A DNA stretch of 64,000 bases from Apiospora phragmitis. Lineage: Eukaryota; Ascomycota; Sordariomycetes; Amphisphaeriales; Apiosporaceae. A model generated the notes under the pieces. It was not told where the DNA came from and made no database searches. It was given only the letters and a program-made list of their open reading frames with translations. Below are positions 36,180 to 47,487 of this stretch, in pieces. Location: the NCBI GenBank assembly GCA_038363925.1, contig JAQQWL010000016.1, forward strand, positions 1,765,566 to 1,829,565, written 5' to 3'. Position numbers and translations under genes: made by a program. The first letter of the stretch is position 1. Every line of letters begins with the position of its first letter.

Positions 36180-36857
36180 TTAGATCAGAGAGCCCATGCT
36201 TGGCAACAACTCCTGAAGACTTCCAAACTCATCGGCCAAATCCTCCAAGTCCATCTCAATACTACAGTCATTATCCAACACCCCGGATTCGTGAGCAAAA
36301 GCCCGGACCATCGAAATCATTTCCTCTATTCGCTTCTGGAACGAGACTCGGACTCGGATCACTTTCTTCAGCTGCTCTTCGATCGCGGCTATGTCAACTT
36401 CTTTCTTTGCTTGCTGGAGCATCTCCAATTTTAGACGGGTCGATCTCTCTCGCAATATCTTAAACAGGCGATCAGTTGCCTCGGTATTCGCTACGTCGTC
36501 GGTATGGTGGATTAGTCTGGGACGCTTCCTAGGGACTGGATGGCTGTCTGTATTGACTTGGAGTTCGGGCAGCTTGATTGTTGCTGGGTCTTCACCGTGG
36601 AGGAGAGCAAGTTCTCTTGCTTTTTTCAATTGTGGGTTCTTGAATGGGGCGATGCCAACTGAGGAAACGACCTTCGGATCATGATTAGGCCCACTGAGAG
36701 CGACGGTCCCTTCACTCATGGAATCCTCGTCCACCTCTGGGAGTGTCGGGGAATATGCGGCTATAGCTGATTGATGGGCATTGAGGCTGCTCTGGTGTGC
36801 CTGAGATGGACTGCTTCCATACTGGAGATGGTTCTGGCTGCCTTCGACTGGTTGCAT
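36180..36857 (-). CDS. Hypothetical coiled-coil protein, 225 residues
   Basis: From ATG 36,857 (MQPVEGSQNHLQ...) an uninterrupted frame runs to TAA at 36,180-36,182. The N-terminal half is polar and Ser/Gln-rich. PRKRPRL is a plausible nuclear localisation signal. The segment ATDRLFKILRERSTRLKLEML to FQKRIEEMISMVRAF is strongly helical and likely a coiled coil, and the tail is acidic (CSIEMDLEDLADEFG). The frame is open further upstream to 37,019, but that part is Phe/Pro-rich and looks like a 5' untranslated pyrimidine tract read as protein. Family not recognised. The absence of lesions, unlike most neighbours, suggests a functional gene. Confidence 0.65.
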   Translation of the reverse strand: MQPVEGSQNHLQYGSSPSQAHQSSLNAHQSAIAAYSPTLPEVDEDSMSEGTVALSGPNHDPKVVSSVGIAPFKNPQLKKARELALLHGEDPATIKLPELQVNTDSHPVPRKRPRLIHHTDDVANTEATDRLFKILRERSTRLKLEMLQQAKKEVDIAAIEEQLKKVIRVRVSFQKRIEEMISMVRAFAHESGVLDNDCSIEMDLEDLADEFGSLQELLPSMGSLI

Positions 36858-37249
36858 GCTTATTATGGTGAACAGTTGAGGGATAGATACGGAGGGTAGT
36901 AGGGGGTAGGTAAGTGGTTTAGAGAAGAAAAATGGGAGGAAGATGGGAGGGAAGAAGGGAAAAAAAAGGACAACGGGAAAGGCAGGAAGATGGCACCCTT
37001 TTATACTTCGTTTTCTCACCTATTTCGGTATTGATGACCTCCTTCCGGGGCTGTGGGGATGTGGCTGGGTTGGCAAGACACAGCTGGTTCGGTAAAAGGA
37101 ATGTTAAACTACGGTTGTGAGGACGTGCTTTAGCAAACGAAAGAAGATCAGGAAAATGAGCCAGATTAGCCATCTTGTCACGGTATATTCGTAGTACCAA
37201 GGCTCTATATCTATCTTCACCAGGCACAGTCTACGCGGCATAAGGGTGC
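36858..37249. other. Putative promoter region of the coiled-coil gene
   Basis: Pyrimidine-rich on the minus strand immediately upstream of the start (36,900-37,000), as is common in fungal promoters and 5' leaders. No other feature. Confidence 0.4.
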
Positions 37250-37640
37250 TCTAGTTATCGATAGGATTACTAAAGTATCTCGGTCTTTTTACCCTTTTCT
37301 GCTCTATTCGTTTCGATTATCGTACGCCGTAGTATATCCCAGTTGCGCGTTGAGATTGGTGGATTCGTGCGGACCGGCGGAGTCTACGACGGCTACGTAT
37401 ACAGCTTTGTACCCTTTCCAATTCTACCCAGGTTCTTCAGAGTGGCCGACCTGGTTCTGACTCTGGATCTATTTTGCAAGCTTAGCTGCATCCCGCTCAC
37501 AATTTTGGAACTCATCATCCTTGAAATTTTGCTCGAAGTTCTGCAGAGGCCGGATTGGGTGACACTCGTGCTTCTTTATTTGGATGGGCCATGTTGGTAG
37601 TCCCCTATACTGGGCGCCCAAGGTGCCGAAGGAGTTGTTA
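37250..37640 (-). repeat. Family B repeat, copy 2 (inverted)
   Basis: On the minus strand: YRGLPTWP, KKHECHPIRPLQNFEQNF, DDEFQNCERDAAKLAK, a stop, then IQSQNQVGHSEEPG. This matches copy 1 at 30.8-31.1 kb (YRGLQSQP, ENECHP, FEQDF, DEFQKRERDVDELAEEIQSQ). Stops at Gln-like positions fit RIP. Confidence 0.6.
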
Positions 37641-38379
37641 ATAACTCGTGATTATAAAGGGGATATTTACTCAACTGCGCGACGAGCCGTTTTTTTTATA
37701 TTAATAAGCAGATTGGTACCAAATTATACGAAGGCAACGGAATATTAGGGTTCAAGGTTCTATTTTGGCCATGTAAGCCCCTTTGTCCCTGGCTAGCTAT
37801 TGCCACAGATACCCTAGTGGCCCACTGGCAAAAGATTAATTAAGATTTTTCGGGATTTCAAAGGAGGCTCCAAAGCTTGAGGCCACCAGGAAACACTCAT
37901 AAGTGCCCAAGGAATGCCTATAGGCGGAATAGGGGTTCCTACTCCGGCAAGATGTGGGAGAACCTCAATCAACCTATACCTCTATGTCCATTAATCGTCT
38001 TAAGACAGCTATGGTAATACAGCCTGTAATGTTTTAAAAAACACTAATTTTCATATAACGATTGAGCACCTGGACGATACATATACCTGTTCTCTGGTTA
38101 ATTATTACGGCCACCGCTTGGTGTATATGGCTCAAACTTGCTCGGCCTTCAAAGAAGAGAATAATTATTAGCGGTTTACCAGGACCGAAAAGGAAGTTGG
38201 GCGCGAGCGCAATAATTTGCGTTAGCAAGGGAATAAGGACCACATTCCAGACACATTCACGAGCGACCGAGACGACGCGAGCACACGGCTGCATGATAGC
38301 ATTCCAACCGATGGCTGTGACGATACGTGGCAATGGTGGCTGACCAGGCCTGTAGGGGACTGCAATTCACCGCGTTCAG
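37641..38379. other. Intergenic, no gene recognised
   Basis: Short frames only, on both strands, without motifs. Confidence 0.4.
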
Positions 38380-39043
38380 GTTATGGGAGGCCTAGGGGCC
38401 TTCCAGCCAGAGCCGGTGGCTCCCCAGACCTCTTCTAGTGCGCTGTATTTACTGCAGTCCAGCAGCACGTGCCCGATAGTCTGCTTGTCGCCGCAGTCGT
38501 ATAGCGGCGAATCGGTTCTCCGGATCTGCCACAGGCCTTGGTTCTTGATAAGTGTGGTCTTTTCGAGGCGTGGTAGGTGCTGGTGTTGGACCCGTATTCA
38601 GCCCTGGAAGTAGCCTGTTTAGGTAGGAAGGCCGCCGCTCCGACCCCGCCGTTATAACCGCTACCGTTGGCATACAATACCAGTGACTTGTGGTCGTGGT
38701 GGGCTTTGCCGGCCTTCTCGCCCTTGGCGACCACTGTGGTGATTCTCCGGGTGGTACTGCCGGTGGTTCGATGAGCCTTGTAAGGGGCGACCTCCAGTGG
38801 GCCTTTCGGGCCGTGCCTGCTGTGGCTATGCCGTAGCCGGCAGTGAGTGGTGGTCCGAAACCGCAGGTATGCCATGTAATTAGCCTGAAGGAGCTGTGTC
38901 TGGACACCGCGGAGGGCACAGCAGTGCACTACAGTAGCTAGCATGGCGGCAGAACTCAGGACGGGGAGAGGATTGATCAATTCGTCGCATCCGTTGTCAA
39001 CGCTCAACATGTGCAGCCAGGCGCAAGCGTTGCGCGGAGACAC
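38380..39043 (-). mobile_element. LINE (Tad1-like) 3' relic: RNase H and C-terminal zinc motif
   Basis: A 202-codon minus frame contains SLVLYANGSGYNGGVGAAA, the start of the RNase H domain that follows reverse transcriptase in fungal LINEs. The catalytic Asp of the usual TDGS is Asn here (GAC to AAC, a RIP-type change). In the next frame TDSPLYDCGDKQTIGHVLLDC is the C-terminal zinc-binding motif of these elements. Frameshifts and loss of the catalytic Asp show it is dead. It may belong to the same family as the LINE pieces at 48 and 52 kb. Confidence 0.65.
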
Positions 39044-39944
39044 AGCGACAGGAAGAGGTGGACCAGGCCTGAAGTGGGAATCCCGAAGTCCCGCAAGAAT
39101 TTCTCACGGGCGCCTTACCGAATGTTGATGAGGCCAACTCATCAAACCAACAGAACCGGGGAACATGAAGTCATCCCCTATCCAATAGCATCCTCATTCT
39201 GCTGTCCAATAGGTAGACACCCAGTGCGCCATCATGCATGAGCCTACCTACCGTGTGGTTGTGACTGGGCGATACCGACCTCATCCTTTCCTTCTGTTGT
39301 GTTGCGTGAATTGTGCCTGAGGCAGCTTCCTCATTCGGTATTATGCCTCTTGATCGTGCTCGTGTACGGCGTATAGACTGCAATGAACAGCTTTGACAAT
39401 CACAGCATTCATCAACTCCGGAGGGATTACGGAGAGAATCTGGTTATGTCGAGACTTTAATAGCCGGGGACCCATGTTAATATGTTGATGGGCAGGTAAT
39501 CAATCTACTATTCACACTTTGCTGTCTAAAGACCTTGGAGCCTCGTGCAAAGAGTTTTGGATGAGCCAACAGGGCCAGAGAGCAGGAGCTCATCTTGCAG
39601 CCAACAGCGTGTCTCAATTTACTGTTGTCCAATAGGTACTCTGCCATAAACGACCAAAGTGTGCCATCATGCAAGGAAGTGCATGAGCTACATCAACCTC
39701 ACCCTTCCATTTTATTGTCTTGCGTGAGTCATATCTGGCATTATTTGAGTCTCCATTACATACGGTTCGCAGCTGGGCGTTAGCGAGACGGAGAATGGTT
39801 GTAGCAAGCATAAATACTTGAGGGAACAGGGGACTGCCTGTAATTATCTTGGACTTGATCTTCCCCATTGTCTTCATTCTCTCCCAGCCAGCTTTCTACC
39901 TCAAAAACACTATACTACTCATAGTTGGGGCATCTCCGCCAAAG
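39044..39944. other. Intergenic; upstream region of the next gene
   Basis: Two similar short stretches (GTCCAATAGGTA...GCCATCATGCA) around 39,207-39,240 and 39,627-39,672 suggest an imperfect duplication of roughly 420-bp period. No gene. Confidence 0.35.
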
Positions 39945-40755
39945 ATGGCCACTTATCTTGCGCCTTATAGCGCAGCCTTCTTCAATGCGACGCCCTCATT
40001 GCCTGATGCTCTCCAAAAGCACCTTGAAGCAGGAGGGAATGAACGGGTGCACCAAGATTTCGAAACCCTGTTCCAGGAACATGGAGTCGAAAAGATTCTT
40101 GGCCTTGGATTAATGCATCACCACTTCGCTCTCGAGGATGACGAATACCTGACGGACGTGCGTGGAACTTCAACTGCCTGGAAGTCATGCACCGGCACAC
40201 GGCCCAGCGTGTGGGGTTTCGACGCCAATGAGAAGCGCCTAACACCTCTTGAATTCGCCATGGATGATGACAACGACTCGGTGGCCTACCCCGATTGGCA
40301 GTCTCCGCAAATGCGAGATTTCCTTGAGAAGCTCTCGGGCTTGATTCTTCAGCTCGGCGTCAATGATACATATGGACTTGTTCGTTACCCTGGTGATAAC
40401 TTCCCCGGGCGTGTGGAGATGACGGTGGGACGTGCGAATGTCAACTTGACCCCTGCACAGGTTTGTAATGTACCTTATAATAAATATAGGGAACCGCCTA
40501 TCTAACTTTAATTGGGAATAGGCCGCCAAGCACGACCCGGCTTACCAGAGCGAAGCTGCCTGGTATTTCACAGAGGACTTTAAGAAGCGGGGATGCAGTT
40601 GCAATTGCTTTCATCATGGAACTTCCAACTCCCTCTCATACACACATTCAAACGGTTACGGCCTGATAGGCTCGGTACAAGTAGCAACACGCAATATTTA
40701 CTTGAACAAATATGCCCATCTTCATAGCATCTCCGTAGCTAATGCATCCATTTAG
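39945..40755 (+). CDS. Hypothetical protein, 249 residues
   Basis: Exons 39945-40460 and 40522-40755, with a 61-bp intron (GTTTGT, CTAAC branch, ATAG), give an uninterrupted product. Notable words are LFQEHGVEKILGLGLMHHHF, TRPSVWGFD, GLVRYPGDNFPGRVEMTVGR and CSCNCFHHGTSNS, the last a small Cys/His cluster that could bind metal. No signal peptide or membrane segment. I know no functional assignment for this apparently fungal family. The intact frame and clean intron make it one of the more credible active genes here. Confidence 0.65.
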
Positions 40756-41006
40756 CTACAATATATTCTTGTTTATTTCGTAATAGTAAACCTCTTTTAC
40801 CATAAGAGCAATAGGAGAAGTTTTTGAAGACCCATGTCTTTACGTGTGGAGGCAATCTCGGGCGCCTCCCACAGCAAGTTGGCGGGATTGCGGGGAAGGC
40901 GGTAAATGTCCCGGTCCATAAATATCTACTACATATAGGCCTGATGACAGTCCTGTTCTCTTCTGCCCTCCAACTGGTTAATTACTATTATGCCCGTCTG
41001 TGCCTA

Positions 41007-42062
41007 ATGGCTAAGCCCCAGAAGTTCCAGAACATAGCGTTAAGCTTTGCCGAAAAAATCACTGACAGTTCTTGCAACTTTATCCTCAATACCGAGCACC
41101 ACCCATTTTCCGGCGGCGAGTGTGTCGTCTTTGCCGTGGAAGCCAGCACAAAAAAGCTTGCAATTCGGATCGAGCATAACTTTTCCGCTTCGAGGCGTCT
41201 GAAAGTCGAAAGGGAGATCCATCATCTGGAGGCTATCAAGAGAGAACAAATCACCCATTTGCCTCTCTTGGTTGGTTGATTTGGATTCGATACCACCATT
41301 GATTGCCACGACCTGGGCAGATGGGATCGAACTGAGATGGACAGACTCAACCCCCCTTGTACTAGCCCGCGAGAGTATTCTCCGGACTATTGCAGGGGTC
41401 ACTCTGGATATGCTCAAAATACAAGATCGAGGTATTATCTGCAATGCCTATCCTCTGCCTGGCACTGATGAAATTAGGCCCTTCTGCCCTCGACTGGATC
41501 ACCGATAAGGTTTCCAGGACACGAATAGATCGGTCTAGGCGAGGCGAAACGCCTGATATTTCGGTTGGCGAATGCGAAGCCTTGCAGAGTCGCATACCCG
41601 ACTTCCACCTCCCAGCCTTCGATGATGCTCCCCATGTTCTTGTTCATGGTGACCTACATCCGTCCAACATCATTATCAGCGACGCACAAGTCAAATGGTA
41701 AGCTACATGCGAAACCCTAGGAGGAACTTTGGCTAATATTGTGATGTCTAGTATCGTAGACTTGGGCACCGCCACCATGATGCCCCCAATTCGCGACTGC
41801 CTATCCACGACTTTTAACGAACGAGCCCCGATTAGTCGGAGATAGCTTTGACTGGTCATATTGTGTGTACTCGCAAAGGCAGAGGCTTGATCGTAGTTTC
41901 TATCTGCACTGCGTCAGAGAGATGGCCATGGAAAGAGATGAATATGCACGTATTTATTCCGACATCCTTGCGCGAGACGACCAAGAAGAGCGACACTGGT
42001 GGTTTAGTGCAGTCAGTCGCCTAGACATGATGAAAGCACTCAAAACGAAACCTTCGTTATAA
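41007..42062 (+). pseudogene. APH-like kinase, several frame breaks
   Basis: From ATG 41,007 (AKPQKFQNIALSFAEK) the N-lobe reads ECVVFAVEASTKKLAIRIEHN. Slips near 41,275 and 41,400-41,450 lead to LATTW-like and ALDWITDKVSRTRID pieces. HVLVHGDLHPSNIIISDAQVK is the catalytic loop, followed by an intron-like stretch (about 41,700-41,754). VDLGTATMMPPIRD stands where IDW normally lies, then one more slip, and YSQRQRLDRSFYLHC to a stop at 42,062. All APH subdomains are present in order, but at least three shifts are needed. Substrate unknown. Confidence 0.6.
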
Positions 42063-42804
42063 AAAATTCCGAAATGGCGCAATCGCTTCTAGCGTACAGT
42101 TATTAGGCCACCCAGAAATGAAAACGTTCCCGTATAGTTTTTATACACTCGTCGACTGTCGTTCTTAATTTCTTGAATACAATTGCAATAATCCGTCCTC
42201 TAAAATCCGGAGATCGAGTATTCAGTCCCATTTGCATTTCAGTCTAACCAATCGATAACTGTTCCCTGTGCATGTGGGATCAACCTCGGCACGCTCAATC
42301 GCCTTAATTATCCAATTATCTCATGCGGACTGAAAGCTTTTATCCTCCCCCACTAACAACATCACCGACCTCACTAAGTTACCCCCATTAAGCATCCTAG
42401 CCGTCGCCGCAAACTCCCCTACAGCCTGCCTGCAGAGCCGCGTTGCTTTTCTTACCGGTCTTCTTGTGATGGGACAGCCAATCGCAGATATTCTTTGGAG
42501 GTGCTTCGACTTCTTCAAGGGCGCCGCCGGTCGGTAGGGATTGTGGAGGTGGGATTTTCGCTGCTTAGCTCATTCGCGCGGACACTAGCTTATGAGGCCT
42601 CAGCACCCAACATCTTTTAATAAGCCCTTCAGGCGCTAGAAACCCCAACGGCACCCCACTGGAAGAATGTATCCAGCTTCCTGGCACCTAACTGCGCTGC
42701 AGCTGCAACAAGAGGCTCTGCTAGTGGTTGATAGTAATCTCCAAGACCAATCCAATCCTGGCCTGGCAATGGCCACGGAGATGTACATGCTACCGATCGA
42801 GCAG

Positions 42805-42894
42805 CAGCACTACCAGCCCTACCAATGGGGTTTAACGGCATCCTTTAGATAGTGACTTGGTTAGATGAAAACGATTGGCTATTATAGCTCTTAG
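42805..42894 (+). repeat. Dispersed repeat R1, copy 4
   Basis: CAGCCCTACCAATGGGGTTT followed by GATGAAAACGATTGGCTA, as in other R1 copies. Confidence 0.65.
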
Positions 42895-42910
42895 CGGTCC
42901 GGAGCCTTCT

Positions 42911-42985
42911 TCAGCCGCCAATTGCACCCCACCTCACCTTTCCTCAAGCATCACTTCGCGAGGCGGCCGCCAAGGTAGCGATTAT
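42911..42985 (+). repeat. Dispersed repeat R3, copy 2
   Basis: CAGCCGCCAATTGCACC, then TTCGCGAG, GCCGCC and TAGCGATTAT match 24,636-24,775 in order. Adjacent to R1 here, but not at 24.6 kb. Confidence 0.5.
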
Positions 42986-43494
42986 CGCAATCGGACTAAG
43001 GGTAGAGCGCTATTTGACGAAACGCTTATTACTAGCTATTTTGACCATACTCTTCCACCACCTTGGCAATATTCTCATTCACCTACCAGCTACTATAGTG
43101 GATGCAACATGCAGTTCCAAATAGACCATCGTGTATTATAACTACCAAACCCTGATCGCACATCTCAATTCAATACTGCTGTTAGTGTCTTCCAAGCTCT
43201 TTCCGGAGCACCTTTGAATAGGTATCTTTGGTTGGCACTCACGCAATAAAATGTCGGCAACTGCCGCGCCGATCTTACAACACGAGTGGTACGGACGATG
43301 AGTGAAGTCGCTAGGTAGATAAGGCAGCGGCCCGGTTTGACCACGTCATCCCACCTCTGTTGTTACTTACGTTGCCTTGCGATGTCATCTGGTCTACCAA
43401 ACGGCGATATCTTGCTTCGAAATAAGATGACGATACTGGGGCGAAGCACGACGCATGCAACCGCCCTCACAATAAAAGAGCGGTCTCGCTTCCA

Positions 43495-44705
43495 GTGGAT
43501 TCGAACAGTTACGAACAGATGGCGATGCGGCATCCGAAAACAACGGAGAGCAATTCCGACCAAGAATCTGTTCTCCTGGGAATATCCCGCTATGGACGGC
43601 ACGATGCATCTTCGTGCAACAACCAAGTATGTGATTTGCGCTTCTCAACAAGGCAGGCGTTTGTTGTCATGATCATATGCTATGTGAATCAGCGGCCATT
43701 TTGGACGGTCAAGCTATCCCGTTTGTCGGCAGTTGACAGTCTGTTTCAGATGTCCCTGGCAACGACAAATGGGGCCGATCCTTCCCATTTTCAATCACCG
43801 GCTCTACCGACCAAGCCCATTATACAAACGCCGGGCAAGGATCTGGACGAAAAAGCCACCCCGATGATACTGGCGGTATAGGATATTGAGGCTGCCACAT
43901 TAATCTCTCCTCTAATACTTGAACCGGCTGGGTGAAATATCGAATATGACGAGGCCTCTCATGAGACCGTTACTTGTTATAAGCGAATCAGGAACGATAT
44001 TGCAAACCACTCAAAGCTCACTCGTTTCGAGCACGGCTTCCTAGCTTGTTAGGTGCATATACCAATCGGATGCTATTTCACCCCTAGTAAATCTCATACA
44101 GGTGCTTAACTACTGGCTTCAGCGTTTTATAAATATTACGCACTCAACGTATTGAAGGCGGCGGCATCAGACAATGAATGGCTGTATCTTCATCGCGGCT
44201 ACTTTCACAATTCGGAAGATAATAATAGGAAACTAATAGCCGACCGGAAACTAGCGGTGGATTTGAGTTAAGGTAACCTCCCCCCTGTCGACCTTGCTAC
44301 CCACGGCGACATCGCAGTTTCTGTTGGGGTGCTTGCTGGTGGAATCAGGCTAATTAACCTACGGAAGGCCAACCGCCTGCCCAGTCTCAACGCACGACGC
44401 CCTGGCAGTGGGTAGCGTCATCGCTAAAATCGGGGTGTCTATCAGACGCGGCTACGTCCTTAACCACCAATCATGGTAAGTACTGGTAGGTATATCAGAC
44501 AGCAAGGCCCCAGCAGCCCCTAACGATTCTATCATAACACGCGCGTTTGCCCTTTTGACCAGGGACATTAGAATACGAGGTGTAAGGCAAGTCACAGTCT
44601 CTATGATGCAACACCACGGGAGGAGACGCAACTTCCCACCCAACTCGTACACTTGGCCGAAGGAGCATGGACTCTGGTTACTGACTTGTATCAATCTATG
44701 ACATC
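43495..44705 (+). pseudogene. Unknown fungal 'family A' protein, copy 2
   Basis: The plus frame reads MSLATTNGADPSHFQ, then KDLDEKATPMILAV, then a TAG where copy 1 has Gln in VVQDIEAA, a CAG to TAG change. Decayed pieces continue (VDLATHGDIAVSVGV for VNLASRGATDVSVII). An 87-bp intron, 44,476-44,562 (GTAAGT, CTAAC branch, ACCAG), precedes DIRIRGVRQVTVS, paralogous to DISPRGVRQVSL in copy 1. Function unknown. Its orientation relative to the adjacent 187-bp repeat is opposite to that of copy 1. Confidence 0.5.
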
Positions 44706-44820
44706 TAAATCTGGTGAAAGGAAAAGGAGCCACATTACAAACGGATGATCTCAACCGGAATTGACTAGTTTGCTTACTCCTCAGCATTCGGGATCATATG
44801 CCAGCAACCATACTTACGTA

Positions 44821-45006
44821 GCGGTCCTGCCCGTTTGCCGTTGTCTTTACGAGACATGCCTTGCAGCCCTTCATACGGCGAATCAATGAAAGCCAAAGCA
44901 AGGGGCAATGTAATTAAGAAATCAGTATATATTCTCGACTTTCCAGTCTAAGTCTTGCACCGCAGAGTTTCTGATTCACCAGTCTATACCTTACTTTCCG
45001 ATAATC
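44821..45006 (+). repeat. 187-bp repeat, copy 2, just upstream of a dynamin gene
   Basis: Full-length match to 4,381-4,567. It ends 32 bp before the start codon of dynamin-like GTPase 3, so here it occupies the promoter/5' leader position. Confidence 0.7.
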
Positions 45007-45038
45007 AAGTCTGAACCGAAAGCAAATCCGCGATAGAT

Positions 45039-47487
45039 ATGGCTGCTTGCGAGATTGGTCTGGGAAACCAGGCCATATTAACCAAGATTGACCAGCTAAG
45101 AGAGCTAAATGTCGGGACAATCATTCCACTGCCACAGGTACACCTCCCAAGACGGTACAAACTAGTCGTCAGCATCTCTCTAACGCTAAAGTAGCTTGTT
45201 GTTGTGGGCGACCAATCAAGTGGAAAGAGCTCGGTGCTGGAAAGTCTTACAGGCTTCTCTTTCCCTCGAGCTGCCGGACTCTGCACTCGTTATGCGACTC
45301 AGATCACTTGCCGACGCGAACCTGAGAGAGGCGTCGTGATTACCATTATTCCCGTCCCAAGCGGACGATGTGCTCAAGGCCCAGCTGCTTCAATTCAAGC
45401 GTGAGATCCCAGAGCTGAACAACGATGATCTCACCAAGATCTTCGAGGAGGTTGGTGTTTTTGCCATGAGTATTATTGTTCGCTACCCTAATAAATTTGT
45501 CGCAGGCCAACAATGTAATGGGTATCCGAATGAGCACCACTGGTCAAGAGGACGGACGCACAGCGTTCAGTCAGGATATCCTGAAGATTGAGATCAGCGG
45601 ACCAGATGTGAGATCTTCCCTAGCCCCTATACGGCTGAGGCTGACCTTCTCTCTTCAGCAAGATCATCTCACGGTCATCGATGTGCCTGGCATATTTCGA
45701 CTCGCTTCGCCAGGTCAGTCCTATACTATGAGAAAACGGCACGTGCTAATAGTAATATCAGGCCTTACTACGGAAAGCGACATTGTCCTAGTCGAAAACA
45801 TGGTTAAGTCATATATGAGTGACCGCAGAACCATGTTGGTCTTTCCGACTTCACCCAAAGTAAGCCCAGATACTGACTGACTACCAGCATCTTGGCAATC
45901 ATGCCCTGCAACGTGGACGTGGCAACACAGGAGATCCTGAAACTTGCCGAAGTTGCTGATCCCTGTGGTGTCAGAACGATGGGTGTACTAACGAAACCGG
46001 ACCTAGCCACAGAGAAAGCAACCAGAGATGCGGTCGTTGATCTGGTTCTTGGGAGGCGGAGCGCTCTGAAGCTTGGGTACCATATCGTCAAGAACCGGAG
46101 TGCGGATGATCATTCCTCTACAAGTTCTGAGCGCCTCGCTGCCGAGAAAGCCTTCTTTACGGCGTCTCCTTGGTCATCCGTCGCCGACCGCTGTGGTACT
46201 ACCTCCTTGAAAGCCCGACTCCAAGAGTTGCTAATGAGCATCTCGAAGCAAGAGATGCCCTATGTCAAGAAAGATGCCGAGCAGAGACTACTTGAATGTA
46301 GAAACCAGTTGGATGCTATGGGACCCTGCCGAGCCGACCAGACCTCCCAAAGGCTCTTTATGGTAAAACTGGCTTCCAATTTCCAGGCAATCACCCAGGG
46401 TGCTTTAAATGGGTACTACGCAGGAGACAAGGTCTTCCAGATGGAGCCAAATTTGAAACTGGCCACAAAAATCATGAAGCTGAACGAGGTCTTCGCTAAC
46501 GTCTTCTGGAAGCGAGGCCATCAACACCACTTTAGGTCGGAGCAGAACGACGATGGAGAGACTTTGTTTGGACGTGCTGCCGCGGACCTTCCTTTCGCCA
46601 TTCCGATCCTACAATACCCCGAACTTGGTGATATCATTGACACGGAGGACTACCAGTGTCCGAAGCCCTTGAAGGGGCCCATCACGGCTCGGATCGAGGA
46701 GGTCTTTGAATCCAGCCGCGGGCCCGAACTCGGAACGGTATGTGTGCCTCTCCAGATATATATGCTCCTTGAAATGCTGATGCGTGGCTCCCAGTTTGGT
46801 GGTACAATCCTTGCTGCGATTTTCCAGGAGCAATCGGAGAAATGGGAGCCTCTTGTGCTCTCCCATACGAGCAGAGCTATCGCCTTAGTGCACGATTATA
46901 TCTTCCAGCTCTTAACCAAGCTGTGTCCCGAGAATCAAGTCAAGGAGAATTTGTGGAATATTCTTATTGTGGACAAGCTGCGTGATGCCTACCGTCGAGC
47001 GATGGATCATGCTCGGTTCCTCCTGGCAATCGAGCGTGGAGGCAGACCGTCTACATTCAACCATTACTTCAATTCTAACCTTCAGAAGCAGCGGAGTAAT
47101 CGAATGTGCGAAGCGCTCAAGACAATGGCGGTCTGCTTCACAGGTAATAGTAACGAGTACGTACCGGTCAGCAAAATCAGCCAGTACGCTGATAACAAAG
47201 CCAATGGAGAGCAGGTGTGTGAGGATATACTCGACACTCTTGTGAGCTACTACCAGGTATCTCGTAAGCGATTTGTGGATACCATCTGTCAGCAGGTTGT
47301 GCTGCACTTTCTCCTGGAAGGAGAGAAGAGTCCGCTCAAAATCATGGGGCCCGACCTGGTCATGAGTCTCGATCTGGAGCAACTTGAATCGATTGCTGGC
47401 GAAGATGTGGACTCAAAACGCCAACGTCAGGTTTTGATGTGGGAAATACGGAGTTTAGAGGCAGCGATTAAGGTATTGCGGGCCTAA
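45039..47487 (+). CDS. Dynamin-like GTPase 3
   Basis: Six exons fit: 45039-45137, 45195-45450, 45506-45607, 45659-45713, 45762-45834 and 45888-47487, with introns of 48-57 bp. The GTPase domain has [12 protein letters not shown] (P-loop, about residues 35-46), [17 protein letters not shown] (G3) and GVLTKPD (G4). Exon 5/6 joins RRT to [17 protein letters not shown], the expected dynamin strand. The long last exon holds the stalk and the effector region ([27 protein letters not shown]). One slip is needed in exon 2 near 45,356, where an apparent extra base lies in CCCGTCC between IIP and [12 protein letters not shown]. With it corrected the gene is complete. It is more diverged from the other two dynamins than they are from the 35-kb fragment. 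Confidence 0.82.

Larger units (their letters stand above)
42063..43494. other. Intergenic with two repeat blocks
   Basis: No gene recognised. R1 and R3 repeat copies lie at 42,805-42,894 and 42,911-42,985. Confidence 0.4.

Noticed and set aside
45204..45404. Extra intron instead of a frameshift in dynamin 3 exon 2
   Set aside because: No GT...AG pair near 45,356 removes the slip while keeping the conserved IIP to ADDVLKAQ transition; a one-base insertion explains it simply.
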